From NCBI GenBank assembly GCA_029204225.1, contig CM055109.1, positions 2,916,147 through 2,980,146 of the forward strand: DNA of 64,000 nt, read 5' to 3'. Under the pieces are notes generated by a model. The model was not told where the DNA came from. It saw only the letters and a list, made by a program, of their open reading frames with translations, and did not search any database. Position numbers and translations under genes: made by a program. This DNA is from Diphasiastrum complanatum (lineage: Eukaryota > Streptophyta > Lycopodiopsida > Lycopodiales > Lycopodiaceae). Of this stretch, positions 55,207-64,000 are shown piece after piece (within the stretch, counting starts at the first letter, position 1; each line of letters starts with the position of its first letter).

Positions 55207-55680
55207 GACTCAAGATTTTGGCATATTATATGAGGGATCATCACCTAACTTGTTTGGATTCTTAGATTTGGAAATACATTAGTGCTCATTGTATTTTCAT
55301 AGGTGATGGAGCTATATCATGGATGTCAAAGAAACAAGCCATTATCTCATTGTCATTTAGTGATGCCGAGCACAAAGCCCTTACTCATTGCACAAAGGAG
55401 ATGGCATCGATTGAGGATCTTCACTTTCTAGATTTTCAGAGAGTCCAATAATCTTTTGTGACAACCTATCAGCCCAAAAGTTGGCAACCAGTCCTATCTT
55501 TCATGCTAGGAGCAACCATATTGAGGTGGCCTATAATTTTGTGAGGGAGCAAGTCATGGAAAAGGAGGTGGAGCTTCAACATCTTTCTTCAAGGGAATGT
55601 GTAGAGCATTGGGAAAAGACTTGTTTAAAAAGCATAGGACATCACTTGGAGTGTTATCAAAGTCTATGCTAAAACTAGTT
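55207..55680 (+). pseudogene. Co-i RNase H (degenerate)
   Basis: Stops and indels from 55206 on. Recognisable pieces are IGDGAISWMSKKQAIISLS near 55300, CDNLSAQKLATSPIFHARS and HIEVAYNFVREQVMEKEVEL near 55460-55570, with the C-terminus shortened. The active-site SDSDF region is lost. Confidence 0.8.
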
Positions 55681-55900
55681 GAAGAGGGAGTGTGAAAGAC
55701 TTCAACTAGTTTAGTCAAATTTGCTATATTTGTTTATTTGGCAATTGAGGCCAATTTCATATTAGACTTAGAGTTTGACTTTTAAAAGTTATATTAGTCT
55801 AAAATTATTTGAATAAACACTTTGGAAAGTGTGGGAAAGTGTAGTACACAAGTTTTTGGTAGATTCAAATACATACAACATTGCCAATGTAGAAAAATCA
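55681..55900 (+). repeat. Co-i polypurine tract and 3' LTR start
   Basis: GAAGAGGGAG (55681-55690), then LTR from 55691, TGTGAAAGACTTCAACTAG. The right end is not determined; only the first 200 bp or so can be paired with the LTR at 58083. Confidence 0.7.
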
Positions 55901-55982
55901 ACACCTACTTAATGAAAGAGATGCAAACTCAATAAGAACTTGATCAAACATCAAATATATGATAAAATGAAGTTGATGTCCA

Positions 55983-57329
55983 TACAATTATAGTACCCTA
56001 TGTGAAAGATTTCTCTCTTTTAGCATCAATAAGATTGGTGGATCTTATGCAAAGTCTAACAAGCTTCCTTATGCTAGATCTAGGTCAAGATCTAATATGC
56101 TTCTTAGAGATGTTCATCTTTGTGCTAACTTGGCTAGTTATGAGGATAATGATGATTCTTCAATGGTTCTTCATGGCAAGTGCAAGAATGAAAAAGATAA
56201 GGAAAGAGCTAACTTCATCAATGGAGATGGTGAAGGTTCTTCCTTGGAAAAGGTTGTTGCTAATAATTTATTTGATCATATGGAAAAAGATGTTGCTAGG
56301 TGCATTCATGAAGAAGGTGGTTCTTCTACATTCTTTTGTGATGAGTCCTAGAAAGTCATTTTTGCAGCAAGTGATGTCACATGTCTTCATAAAGAGAGTA
56401 TATCAAATAGTTCTATCAAGAGACTTGGTGAGGGAAGAAGTCACAAGTCAAGAAGAAGAGAAGTATGTGAAGAGTTCAAAGTAGGATGTAATTTGGATGA
56501 TGTCATTGTGAATGATAGTGATGGAGAGTCATGATCATATGAGTCATTACCTAAATCATTGAATAGAAGTTCTTTTTTGAAAAAAGAGAGTACTTTAATC
56601 ATCCTTATGTTGAAGGTACTAATCATTTTTTTCATGGCTTCTAATATTTTTGAGGTTTCTACTTCTTATGATGCAATCATTAAGAGGGAGTCTTGTGAAG
56701 GAAAGAGCAATTTAATATTTGTTCTTGGGAAGATCCAAGGAATGGATCTCACGTCTCTTCACCAACTCAAAGGACTCTATGATTGTGAATTGATCACTCA
56801 TGATCAAGATGACAAAAGGTTGGTTGGAGAAGACTACATGGAGCAAATCGAGAGGCAATTTCTTCAAGGCAAGGGAGATCTCATTGGTGAGCTTATTGAG
56901 GTTTGTTATGAACTCAAGAGGGCTGGATTTATTAGGTTCGATACTCATCTTCACCTATTCTACATCATGTTGGATGGAAAGTTTGGAATCTATCTTTTGA
57001 TTTATGATGGTGGCATTGTTTTCACTAACTTTATTGGAAGTTCAAGATCAAGCATTGATGAGATCTTGTTGGATCAAGATCATATGTTTGAGAGGGAGTA
57101 TTTGCAAAGGGTCAAGCCCGAAAATATTCATATCTTTGATATCTTCTATGTTCAAGAGAAAGGTAAGCAAGTGGAAGTGACACACTTTGCTTTACTCACA
57201 TATTTTGGAGAATCTTCTTGTGTAGATGATGCTATGCAAGTAGATGGATGTTTTCATGACTTTTCAGAAACTGATGGATCTGGAAAAGAGGTCTTAGTCA
57301 ATGGCTTTGACGTTCAAGTGGAAGATTAA
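55983..57329 (+). pseudogene. Co-j pol-derived frame with two stops
   Basis: One reading frame of about 450 codons with stops only at 56349 (TAG) and 56532 (TGA). The front matches the pre-integrase end of Co-h (YAKSNKLPYARSRSRSNM, then LLRDVHLCANLAS). The last open part, 256 codons from about 56559, can be aligned with RT in order (GEDYMEQIERQFLQGKGDL, CYELKRAGFIRFDTHL, LLIYDGGIVFTNFIG) but YVDD has become YDGG and half the fold is missing. A segment like the integrase-RT linker (EKGKQVEVTHFALLTYFGES) follows RT instead of preceding it. No enzymatic function is credible. Confidence 0.6.
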
Positions 57330-58071
57330 GATGTTGGTCTCAAAGGGCTTCAATAACACAAAAGGCAAGGTGGCAATGTAGAACTAGTCAAGAGCATCAA
57401 AGGAGGGTCAATTGGCAAAGATGTTATGGATCTGTTTCTGCAGGTGTTTGAAGACTCAAGTGAGGTCAAAGGAGCATCAAGGAAGTGTTGTTCAATTTTA
57501 CTTTACTTCTTCTATCTCATGTTTGAGCAATTTCATGTGGATGTGTGCAAATTGTCCAGATATGGTAAAACTAGCTACATTGGTTTGCATCATTTTGATG
57601 TCGGAGTCTGGTTTTGCTGATGGAAATGAAGCTATTGGAGGTCCATTATGTCACTCATTCATGACCAAGTCATCAAGTGTTGATGATATTTTGTGGCAAG
57701 ATGGCAATGGAGGCTCATTCGTGGAGTTTTATGGTGGAGACATATCAAGAAAGGACAAAGTTGGAGGAGACAAGCAAGCAAGTGGTCATTACTCACATTT
57801 ATTTTTTGGCTGCTGTAATTTTCCAGAGAGTTCAAATTTTATAACATGGATGAATCATTTCATTTAAATTCTATTTGGTTCTTCATGTTTTAGTTACATC
57901 TTGACATGTAAAATTGATGTAAGAAATAGTGAAGAATCCAATTTGGACACTATTCTCTATATCAATCATGGAAACTACTTTAGAACCTTAGAAAAGGAGG
58001 TCTATACTTCGTATGGAGATCATTCTAAAGTTAGATCAAAGTTCTATGGTCAAAACTATGCCAAAACTAGT
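57330..58071 (+). pseudogene. Co-j residual pol tail
   Basis: An open frame at 57412-57867 contains SESGFADGNEAIGGPLCHSF, vaguely like the RNase H SDSDFAxD block. The sequence just before the purine tract reads like the end of Co-h RNase H (KTMPKLVEEGV). Otherwise unrecognisable. Confidence 0.45.
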
Positions 58072-59030
58072 TGAAGAGGGAGTGTGAAAGCTTTCAACTA
58101 GTTTAGTCAAGTTTAGTCATATTTTGGTTAATTGTCAATATTAGGCCACTATGCATATTAGACTTAGAGATAAACTTTATGAATTTAGTTATTTTGGTCA
58201 AAGTTCATTTGAATTACCACTTTTGAAAAGTGTGGGAAAGTTATTAGGTCAATTTGGACACATTCAAATTTGAATGTAAGATGCATTGAATCTAGTCACA
58301 TTGTTGATAGGGTTCTTGTTATGGAGGGAAACCTGTTAAAATTGGCAAAAGCTAACTTGATCAAATCTTGTAAATACCATAATGACGTGTACCTATCATC
58401 ATTAGACATGTGGAGCCTGTTTCCACATGTGAAATCTATGCCTAAGTCATTTAGATAGATCATATAGGTTGCACATCTCATTTAATTTGGAAACTAGTGA
58501 CTCAATTGGCCAAAAACTAGTTTAGTAGTATTATGCCACTTGGCACCATTCTAGTGGTAGAAAATGCTATGTCACATGGGTAGGAGTGGTCTCCCACTTG
58601 TGAAATATCATGTAAAATGTTCAAACCCATTGTATATAGTTTTCATACAAGTCAAATGTCAAATCTCCTAAATTGTAGGAATCTAGAAGGTCAACACTAG
58701 CCACCAATGATGATGTGGCAAATTAATAGAATCTTAGCCAAAGTGGATATGGATAAGCACTATGACCTGTCTCACACATCCTGGAAGTGGCTTAGAGGGA
58801 TATTATGATGATTTAATCCATGATGGATCCACTTTGAGAAATCAATGAAGCAAGATCTTGGTTTTGGAGGCATATCTTGAGTATTCTCATATTTGTGTCG
58901 TGATTTTATGGTTCTATTGCTTTATAACACTTGTGTACTTCACTCTCTGCTGTAAGTCCATAGAGGTACTATTCTTCACACGTGTGAAGGCAGTGGGTCT
59001 CAAGTTTAATCATTTGCTTGTTGTTCTTGC
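58072..59030 (+). repeat. Co-j polypurine tract and LTR
   Basis: TTGAAGAGGGAG then LTR from 58083, TGTGAAAGCTTTCAACTAG. The right end is uncertain, placed near 59030. It contains the 16-bp palindrome CTTCACACGTGTGAAG at 58974-58989 and TTCCACATGTGAAA near 58420. Confidence 0.6.
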
Positions 59031-60350
59031 TTCATTCTAGATGTGTTCAAGAGTGAAATGGTTGAGAGGCATCTAAGTGCTAGAAGTCACCCTTGGATAA
59101 GTCCTCCAAGTGAAATCTTAAGTGAATTTCTAGAGCACAAACACTCATAAAGGCAAAATCTACTAATACAAGGTGATAAGAATTGTTGGCAAGTACTAGG
59201 AGAAAAATTTGAGATCCAAGTCACATTGTTCACCCCTACTCAAGTGTGTGAGTGTGTTTTTGACTTTAATTGTCATAAATGTGAGTGAGGCATATGTGTT
59301 GTGGTTGATCCTAAATTTTCAAGAGATCCTTCCTTTGTAGAGGGCAAGAACTAGTAACTCAATTCTTGACTTTGGTGGAAAAATTGTCTTCTTCATTGTG
59401 ATCAAATCTTGCTAAGTGGCATTAGCTCTTTGTAAGCACATATCTTAGTGAGAGAGAAGTATCACATTTATGAAAATTTGAAGTTCATTCCAACTCTAAA
59501 GAGATAGAGTCATTGGTACTTGGTGGAGTCCAATAGGGGTGAATGAATTCAATTTTTTTGAGCAAAATTTGACATTGTATGTATGAAACTCAAATAAGTT
59601 CTAATTCAACTTTCTTTGTGAGAGAATGAGGGTCAAGTTGTGATCCTATTGGGAGTCTAGAATATGGAGGAGTCCATATTTGAGTGTTCATGCATGGTTG
59701 GGATCTTTGTGAATTTCTAGATGTCTAATTTTTAAGCTTGGTGAAAGATTCTTGACATGGATTGTTATCAAACCATTTCATGTCCATTCCAAATCTCAAA
59801 AGTGAGATTCTTTGGGTCAAGAGGGATTCCAAAAGGGGTGATTGGATCTGATCTTTGTGTGTTTGAATCAAGTGTACATGTCAAGTTTATGTGATCTAGT
59901 GGAGATTCTTTTCTTTGTGAAAATTAGTGGTTTAATTTGTTGCCAAATCAAATCAAATTCAATCCAAATCTCAAGAGTGAGATTATTTGGGTCAAGAGTG
60001 AGTCCAAAAGAATAAATTAAGTTTTATTATCAAGTATTTGAAACAAAAACCCATCCTTTGTTGGAGGAATATCAAAAGTTGAGTGAACTAGTCAAGAGAA
60101 AAGGAAATCTAGGTGTCAAATCTTTTCAAATCCATATTTCAACTCTCAAAAGAATGAGTCATTGGTGTTTGTTGAGTCAAATAGGGGTGTTTGGATCTAG
60201 TTTTTGTGATTTGATAGAGCGCTTTTGTCTTTGTGATCAAATCAAAGCTTAGTTTCCAATTGACAGCTAGGTTGAAAAGAGATATAATTCCAAATTTGTG
60301 GTCTAGATCTTGTGTAGATCCTTCTAGATTGTTGAATGTGTTCAAATCTA
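59031..60350 (+). repeat. Degenerate repeats in non-coding DNA
   Basis: A phrase of the type AATCTCAAAAGTGAGATT ... GGGTCAAGAG ... TCCAAAAGGGGTG recurs near 59500, 59780, 59960 and 60130 with substitutions. Spacing is irregular (about 290, 180 and 170 bp). No coding sequence found. Confidence 0.5.
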
Positions 60351-60647
60351 GTTTCTTGAGAGTCACAAATTACATTTTGAAAAGTCATATCATAGTTAAA
60401 ATAGCAATGATCGACTTATACAATGCTTTCTTATTTCAACGGCACCATGTGTGCTTAGTTCTAGAGTTATCGGGCCATCTTTCTTTTACGAGCCCTTTGA
60501 GTGCTTTTAAGCAACTGATCTATGTACTTACTTATTAGTTGAATATACAATTTGTTGAGAGCAATTTTGTTGTCTTGTCTTGTTGCACTTGACGTTGTGC
60601 TGTGGTGATTAATCTGGTTGGGTGTTTAAATTGTGTTTTTTTTAACT
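60351..60647 (+). repeat. Co-k 5' LTR, right-hand part
   Basis: The boundary with the primer site is at about 60647 (TTTTAACT). The left end was not determined and may lie in the repeat region before it. Confidence 0.45.
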
Positions 60648-60659
60648 TGGTATCAGAGC
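60648..60659 (+). other. Co-k primer-binding site
   Basis: TGGTATCAGAGC, perfect initiator-Met site, followed by CTCTTGG. Confidence 0.88.
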
Positions 60660-61904
60660 CTCTTGGTGGCTGAATCACCGGACAAGAACAGAGAGCTGCG
60701 AATTCACGACAGTTTGTTGGCTAGGAAGCACAAAACCGAGTCTGTGGAGATTCGTGGAATAGCTCAAAACTGTAAGAAGATTCAGAGGCAGGGGATTGTC
60801 AGCTGAATCAGAGGGCAAGCAAAAAGTGAAGCTGAAAATCTTCTAAAGGGTTGCTTGGCATGTGTGATTGGTTTGAATCCAATCGAACACCGTTTGAAGA
60901 GCGGTTTGGAGCAAAACATTGCTTGTTGTAGGGCGACCTCAGCCAGATAGGAGCTGTTAGTGAAAGCTCAGGGAAAGCCTGAGTAAAGCCCAATATATCC
61001 TTCTCTTCAAAGTTGCTAGGGTTTCAAAGTGCAAAATCGTGGATTTCTCCTTGTAGGAGGACTTTTTCAGAGTTGTAAGTTACTGAGGAAGGGCTCCCTA
61101 GTAAGGAGAATTAGCTTGTAAGAGGCCGTTGAAGGCCGTGGATCATATAGGGAGCTGGATTGCGAGTAGCAGCCAGAAAACCCGTGAGGAGGCCATAGCC
61201 AGGGGAGCTTGGAGAGCGAAGGAGGCAGGCAGACCTCGCGCTCACACCAATTGCGCAACTACCATAGCGTTTGGAGGGGTCTAGCGCTTGCAAGAGAATC
61301 CATTTCAGCGTGTTGAAGGAACCTTGACCATCGGATCATGTCTATTGAAGATCTATGATGAAAAATGGAGGAATATAGGCTGCAGGATCAAGGGCCACCG
61401 TTGGGATGCATGTGAAAAAGCTTGAAGGGGTCTGAAGTGTAAAGTGCATTGCAACTTCATTAAAAACTCTTCAATCTGAAAAAATTGTTGGGTCCCAAAT
61501 TTCTTGAAGGGTGAAGTTTCTTCACATTGAAGAAACAGTTCAAAAACCCAAATTGCCCTTATTTTCACCTCCTTTAGTCTATTTTGGCCAAACGAAAGGC
61601 TATAGCCTCCAAACGAAGGCACCCTGACTGTACCTGCAAGTACGGTACACCAAACAGAGTGATTTCCACAGAGAAAGTGTTTGAAGCACGCCAAAAGTGA
61701 TTTCACCATTTTCATCGGGCAGGTAGAGTTGGTGACGAGAAGCATTTCGGAAAGCGACGCCAGTTTGGCTTTCAATTTGGCGAAAGAGTGGTGGGTGGCC
61801 TGGTAAGCCAAAAATTACAAGTCATTATTTGTGATTTCTGACATCACGATTGGCTTCAAGCATACGTTTTATAGGCTACAGGTGGAGTTTCAAGTAGTTT
61901 GGAG
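60660..61904 (+). other. Co-k leader
   Basis: About 1.25 kb of untranslated leader, somewhat richer in G+C than average. Open frames on the minus strand (61353-61811 and others) show no known domain and are taken as chance. Confidence 0.6.
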
Positions 61905-62511
61905 ATGGCAAACATCAATGCGGCAATTTTGGGCGATGCAAGCAAACTTGATGGGGCTTCTAACTACAACATCTGGAAATTTAAAATGAAGAGCATTTTG
62001 ATGGAGAAAGAGTTATGGGAGATTGTGGCAGATATTGAAATCCGACCAAATACCACTCCGGGTGATATGAGCGCCTTTGATAAAAAGGCGCAGAGAGCAT
62101 TGTCCTAATCAATCTTTCAGTGAAAGACCATGTAATCACTCATATAAGTGATGTCATGATGACTAGAGGAGCTTGGGAAGCTCTTAGAATGCAATTTCAA
62201 ACTTGCAATCCAGCTCGGGCCATGTTCTTGAAGTCGAGTATTGAACACAATAAGGATGGAAGAAAGTGAATCAGTGGGATCTTTTTTCACAAGGATAAAG
62301 GAACTGAGAGATCAACTTGTGGCGATTGGAGAACCAATTAGGGATGTAGGGTGTGGTACATACCACAATGAGCGGTGTCTCAGAAGGGCTACAGATGTTT
62401 GTGAGCGGCATTGCTTCAAGGGAGAGATTGCCTACTTTTGAAGACTTCCACGGAATCATGTTGCAGGAAGAGCAGCGTCGCGAAGTGGTGAAGTCAAGGC
62501 AAACCCCACAG
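61905..62511 (+). pseudogene. Co-k gag (frameshifted)
   Basis: ATG at 61905: MANINAAILGDASKLDGASN, YNIWKFKMKSILMEKELWEI, then a frame change near 62100, LINLSVKDHVITHISDVM, RGAWEALRMQFQTCNPARAM, a second change near 62255, ESVGSFFTRIKELRDQLVAI, a third near 62345, and RERLPTFEDFHGIMLQEEQ to a stop at 62509. It is the same gag type as Co-e. The zinc knuckle is missing: at about 62515 the sequence switches to the antisense of Co-l integrase. Confidence 0.83.
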
Positions 62512-62519
62512 GAGGATCA

Positions 62520-63084
62520 AGCCTTGTAGAGTCTTCCTTTTGCTTTCCCTTGTCCACATAGGTGAGCCTTGAGGCTCGGCCTTGCTTCTTGATGACCTTC
62601 TCGGCCCCCTTTGACTCGGATCCTCTGTCTCCATCCTCGGGTTTGTCAAGATCCTCCTCGGGTTTGTCAAGATCTCAATGCACAATGGGTTAGATCCATT
62701 AGACAAGTTCTTAGCAAAATTGTGACTCATCAAAAGTACATCCTTGCTTACCTTTACTTTCTTGGATATAGGATCATATATCCTATAGCCCTTGCTATTT
62801 TCTCCATAGCCAACAAAATCCCTTTGAAGTTCCTTCCTTCTTGTCTCCAAATGGATGTGGACATAACAAATACATCCAAAGATCTTAAAATCTTTTACAT
62901 TGGGTTTCTTACCTAACAAAGCTTGATAAGGTGAGATCTCATCTATAGCACTACTAGGAATTCTATTACACAAGTAATTAGCACATGTTATAGCTTCTCC
63001 CCAAAAATGAGATGGGAAGTGATGCATCAAGTTCTTAAAGACTTTGCAAGGCTCAATAGACTTATTGTGTTCAGTATATGTCAT
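62520..63084 (-). pseudogene. Co-l integrase C-terminal region
   Basis: Minus strand: NLMHHFPSHFWGEAITCANY, LCNRIPSSAIDEISPYQALL, KKPNVKDFKIFGCICYVHIH, GYGENSKGYRIYDPISKKVK and VSKDVLLMS, then a Pro/Arg/Ser-rich linker with a duplicated ILTNPR and a frame change before SRLTYVDKGKQ-like sequence. The integrase catalytic core, protease and gag are deleted between here and the leader at 63085. RT is absent because the copy is joined to Co-k at about 62515. Confidence 0.85.
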
Positions 63085-63691
63085 AATGCATGCATCTCTG
63101 TATTGCTTTTGTAACTGATAAAAATTGTCTAAGAATTCAATACTTTATGTTTGGCTATGTAATCACCTTAATATCTAGCGATTTCAAAGTTAGTTACTAG
63201 AGATTGGACGTGATTTTCATCACTACTGCTTGTTCAATTTTTGATTGGCGTAGTCATGCATTGAAAGCATGAAGTTTCTGCATTACATTATCCTATCCTA
63301 TTTCCAATACTATCCTCAATCTAATGACTTTTGCCACTTCGTAAGATTGAAACACACTCAAATGAAGTCCAAAAATCTCACTATCTAGAGAGTCCAATCA
63401 AAATTAGGGTTTTGACAAAATCACAAACAAAATGGATTATTCCAAATCCACATGCAAATGCTGGAAAATCTAATATGCAATCTATTAGCCACCACTTAGG
63501 CTGATCCAAAATTCAAAATTTAGAATTGGTCAAGTTATAGATCTATATAGGGGTTTTGATTTACAAAAGATCCAATCTACAAAGGCAAAAAACTCGATTT
63601 GGTGTAGAATCCTCTCTAGCATGCTCTAGACTTGATATCTTCACCAAATTATTGATAGATATGATTTCCTCCTTCATAACCTAAAACACAA
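63085..63691 (-). other. Co-l leader
   Basis: About 600 bp of non-coding DNA between the primer site and the integrase fragment, AT-rich. It resembles an untranslated leader in position and size (Co-h has a similar one). No gag ATG recognised. Confidence 0.6.
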
Positions 63692-63703
63692 GCTCTGATA
63701 CCA
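63692..63703 (-). other. Co-l primer-binding site
   Basis: Minus strand TGGTATCAGAGC directly adjoining LTR end ATCACACA. Confidence 0.92.
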
Positions 63704-64000
63704 TGTGTGATAAAATTTTCAGTTTTTAGGACAACAATGATTGTACTTAACAATCATAGAGAGTTATTGGTTGTTTAATCAATGGATCTATCAAGTTCTA
63801 CACATTAGATCTTGATCTAGATTCACTACACTTGGATTTAAGCAAGAGCAATGGATTGCACATCATAAATTAGTGAAGGAGGCCTCCACACGTTGTGGAA
63901 GTACTGTCCATAGTACGGCCTGCACCTGAACAACAAGTACAATAGTTCTAGATAGCAATTCATTCATAGAAATCACAAGACAAATGACTAGAAATCTCAC
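63704..64000 (-). repeat. Co-l 5' LTR, continues beyond the window
   Basis: Starts TGTGTGATAAAATTTTC on the plus strand at 63704 and runs past position 64000. It contains CCACACGTTGTGG (63885-63897) and GTACGGCC (63913-63920), the same motif pair as in the Co-d and Co-h LTRs. Confidence 0.8.

Larger units (their letters stand above)
53630..55900 (+). mobile_element. Co-i: 5'-truncated copia, Co-h relative
   Basis: Integrase scrap, pre-RT linker, RT and RNase H on the plus strand, followed by polypurine tract (55681-55690) and 3' LTR from 55691. The protein is close to Co-h (for example GWDLWQSDITNEF against GWDLWQLDISNAF). Two internal tandem duplications disturb it. The 5' side is fused to the unrecognised 52611 gene. 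Confidence 0.85.
55980..59030 (+). mobile_element. Co-j: eroded copia derivative
   Basis: Plus-strand pol remnants in one frame (55983-57329), further scraps to about 58060, polypurine tract and LTR from 58083. No gag, protease or 5' LTR recognised. It is related to Co-h and Co-i through the pol end (PKLVEEGV) and LTR start. Confidence 0.65.

Noticed and set aside
61067-61811. Minus-strand frames of 60-152 codons opposite the Co-k leader
   Set aside because: No recognisable domain and antisense to a leader; likely chance in a less AT-rich stretch.

Overview
This window looks like a stretch of a large, AT-rich, retrotransposon-filled plant nuclear genome. The evidence is Ty1/copia and Ty3/gypsy gag-pol remnants on both strands, primer-binding sites matching plant initiator-Met and Asp tRNAs, one tRNA-derived SINE and no recognisable host gene. 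A gymnosperm or another large plant genome is my guess; the species cannot be read from the sequence. There are no rRNA or tRNA genes and no bacterial-type features. Labels used below: Gy = gypsy, Co = copia, TL = triple-LTR element.

Layout. 1-3.6 kb: AT-rich, no gene. 3.7-7.7 kb: Gy-A (+), gag-protease-RT in one frame broken by stop codons. 9.0-10.1 kb: Co-a (+), RNase H end plus 3' LTR. 10.4-14.3 kb: Co-b, a copia copy whose gag-to-RNase H core is inverted in place. 14.3-17.1 kb: Gy-C (-), 5' LTR, primer site and a leader carrying an array of hairpin repeats. 17.1-28.7 kb: Gy-B (-), a gypsy element with two consecutive retropepsin domains, split by Co-c (17.67-22.64 kb, in the protease region) and Co-d (24.08-27.21 kb, in gag), and cut off in RT by Gy-C. 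30-35.3 kb: fragments Co-e (+), Co-f (-, ending at a SINE) and Co-g (+). 35.33-41.19 kb: Co-h (-), a nearly intact 5,859-bp copia with LTRs that look identical and a perfect 5-bp target duplication. 42.16-52.01 kb: TL (+), LTR-internal-LTR-internal-LTR inside a single target duplication, with a further solo LTR inside its first LTR. 52.0-53.6 kb: unassigned DNA with a 248-codon ORF behind a TATA box. 53.6-59 kb: Co-i and Co-j (+). 60.6-64 kb: Co-k (+) gag abutting Co-l (-) integrase, with the Co-l LTR running off the window.

How the parts relate. Nothing here is an operon or pathway; the layout records successive insertions. Gy-B is the oldest scaffold. Co-c, Co-d and Gy-C landed in it. Co-h is the youngest. 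Co-h is the only copy close to coding a complete gag-protease-integrase-RT-RNase H polyprotein, and it carries one visible 2-nt lesion.

Signals most worth a second look: the tandem retropepsins of Gy-B; the hairpin array with paired substitutions in the Gy-C leader; the triple-LTR structure; a palindromic CACACGTGTG module recurring in LTRs of different families; and two copia derivatives (Co-d, Co-j) whose pol is eroded beyond function yet remains largely open in one frame.
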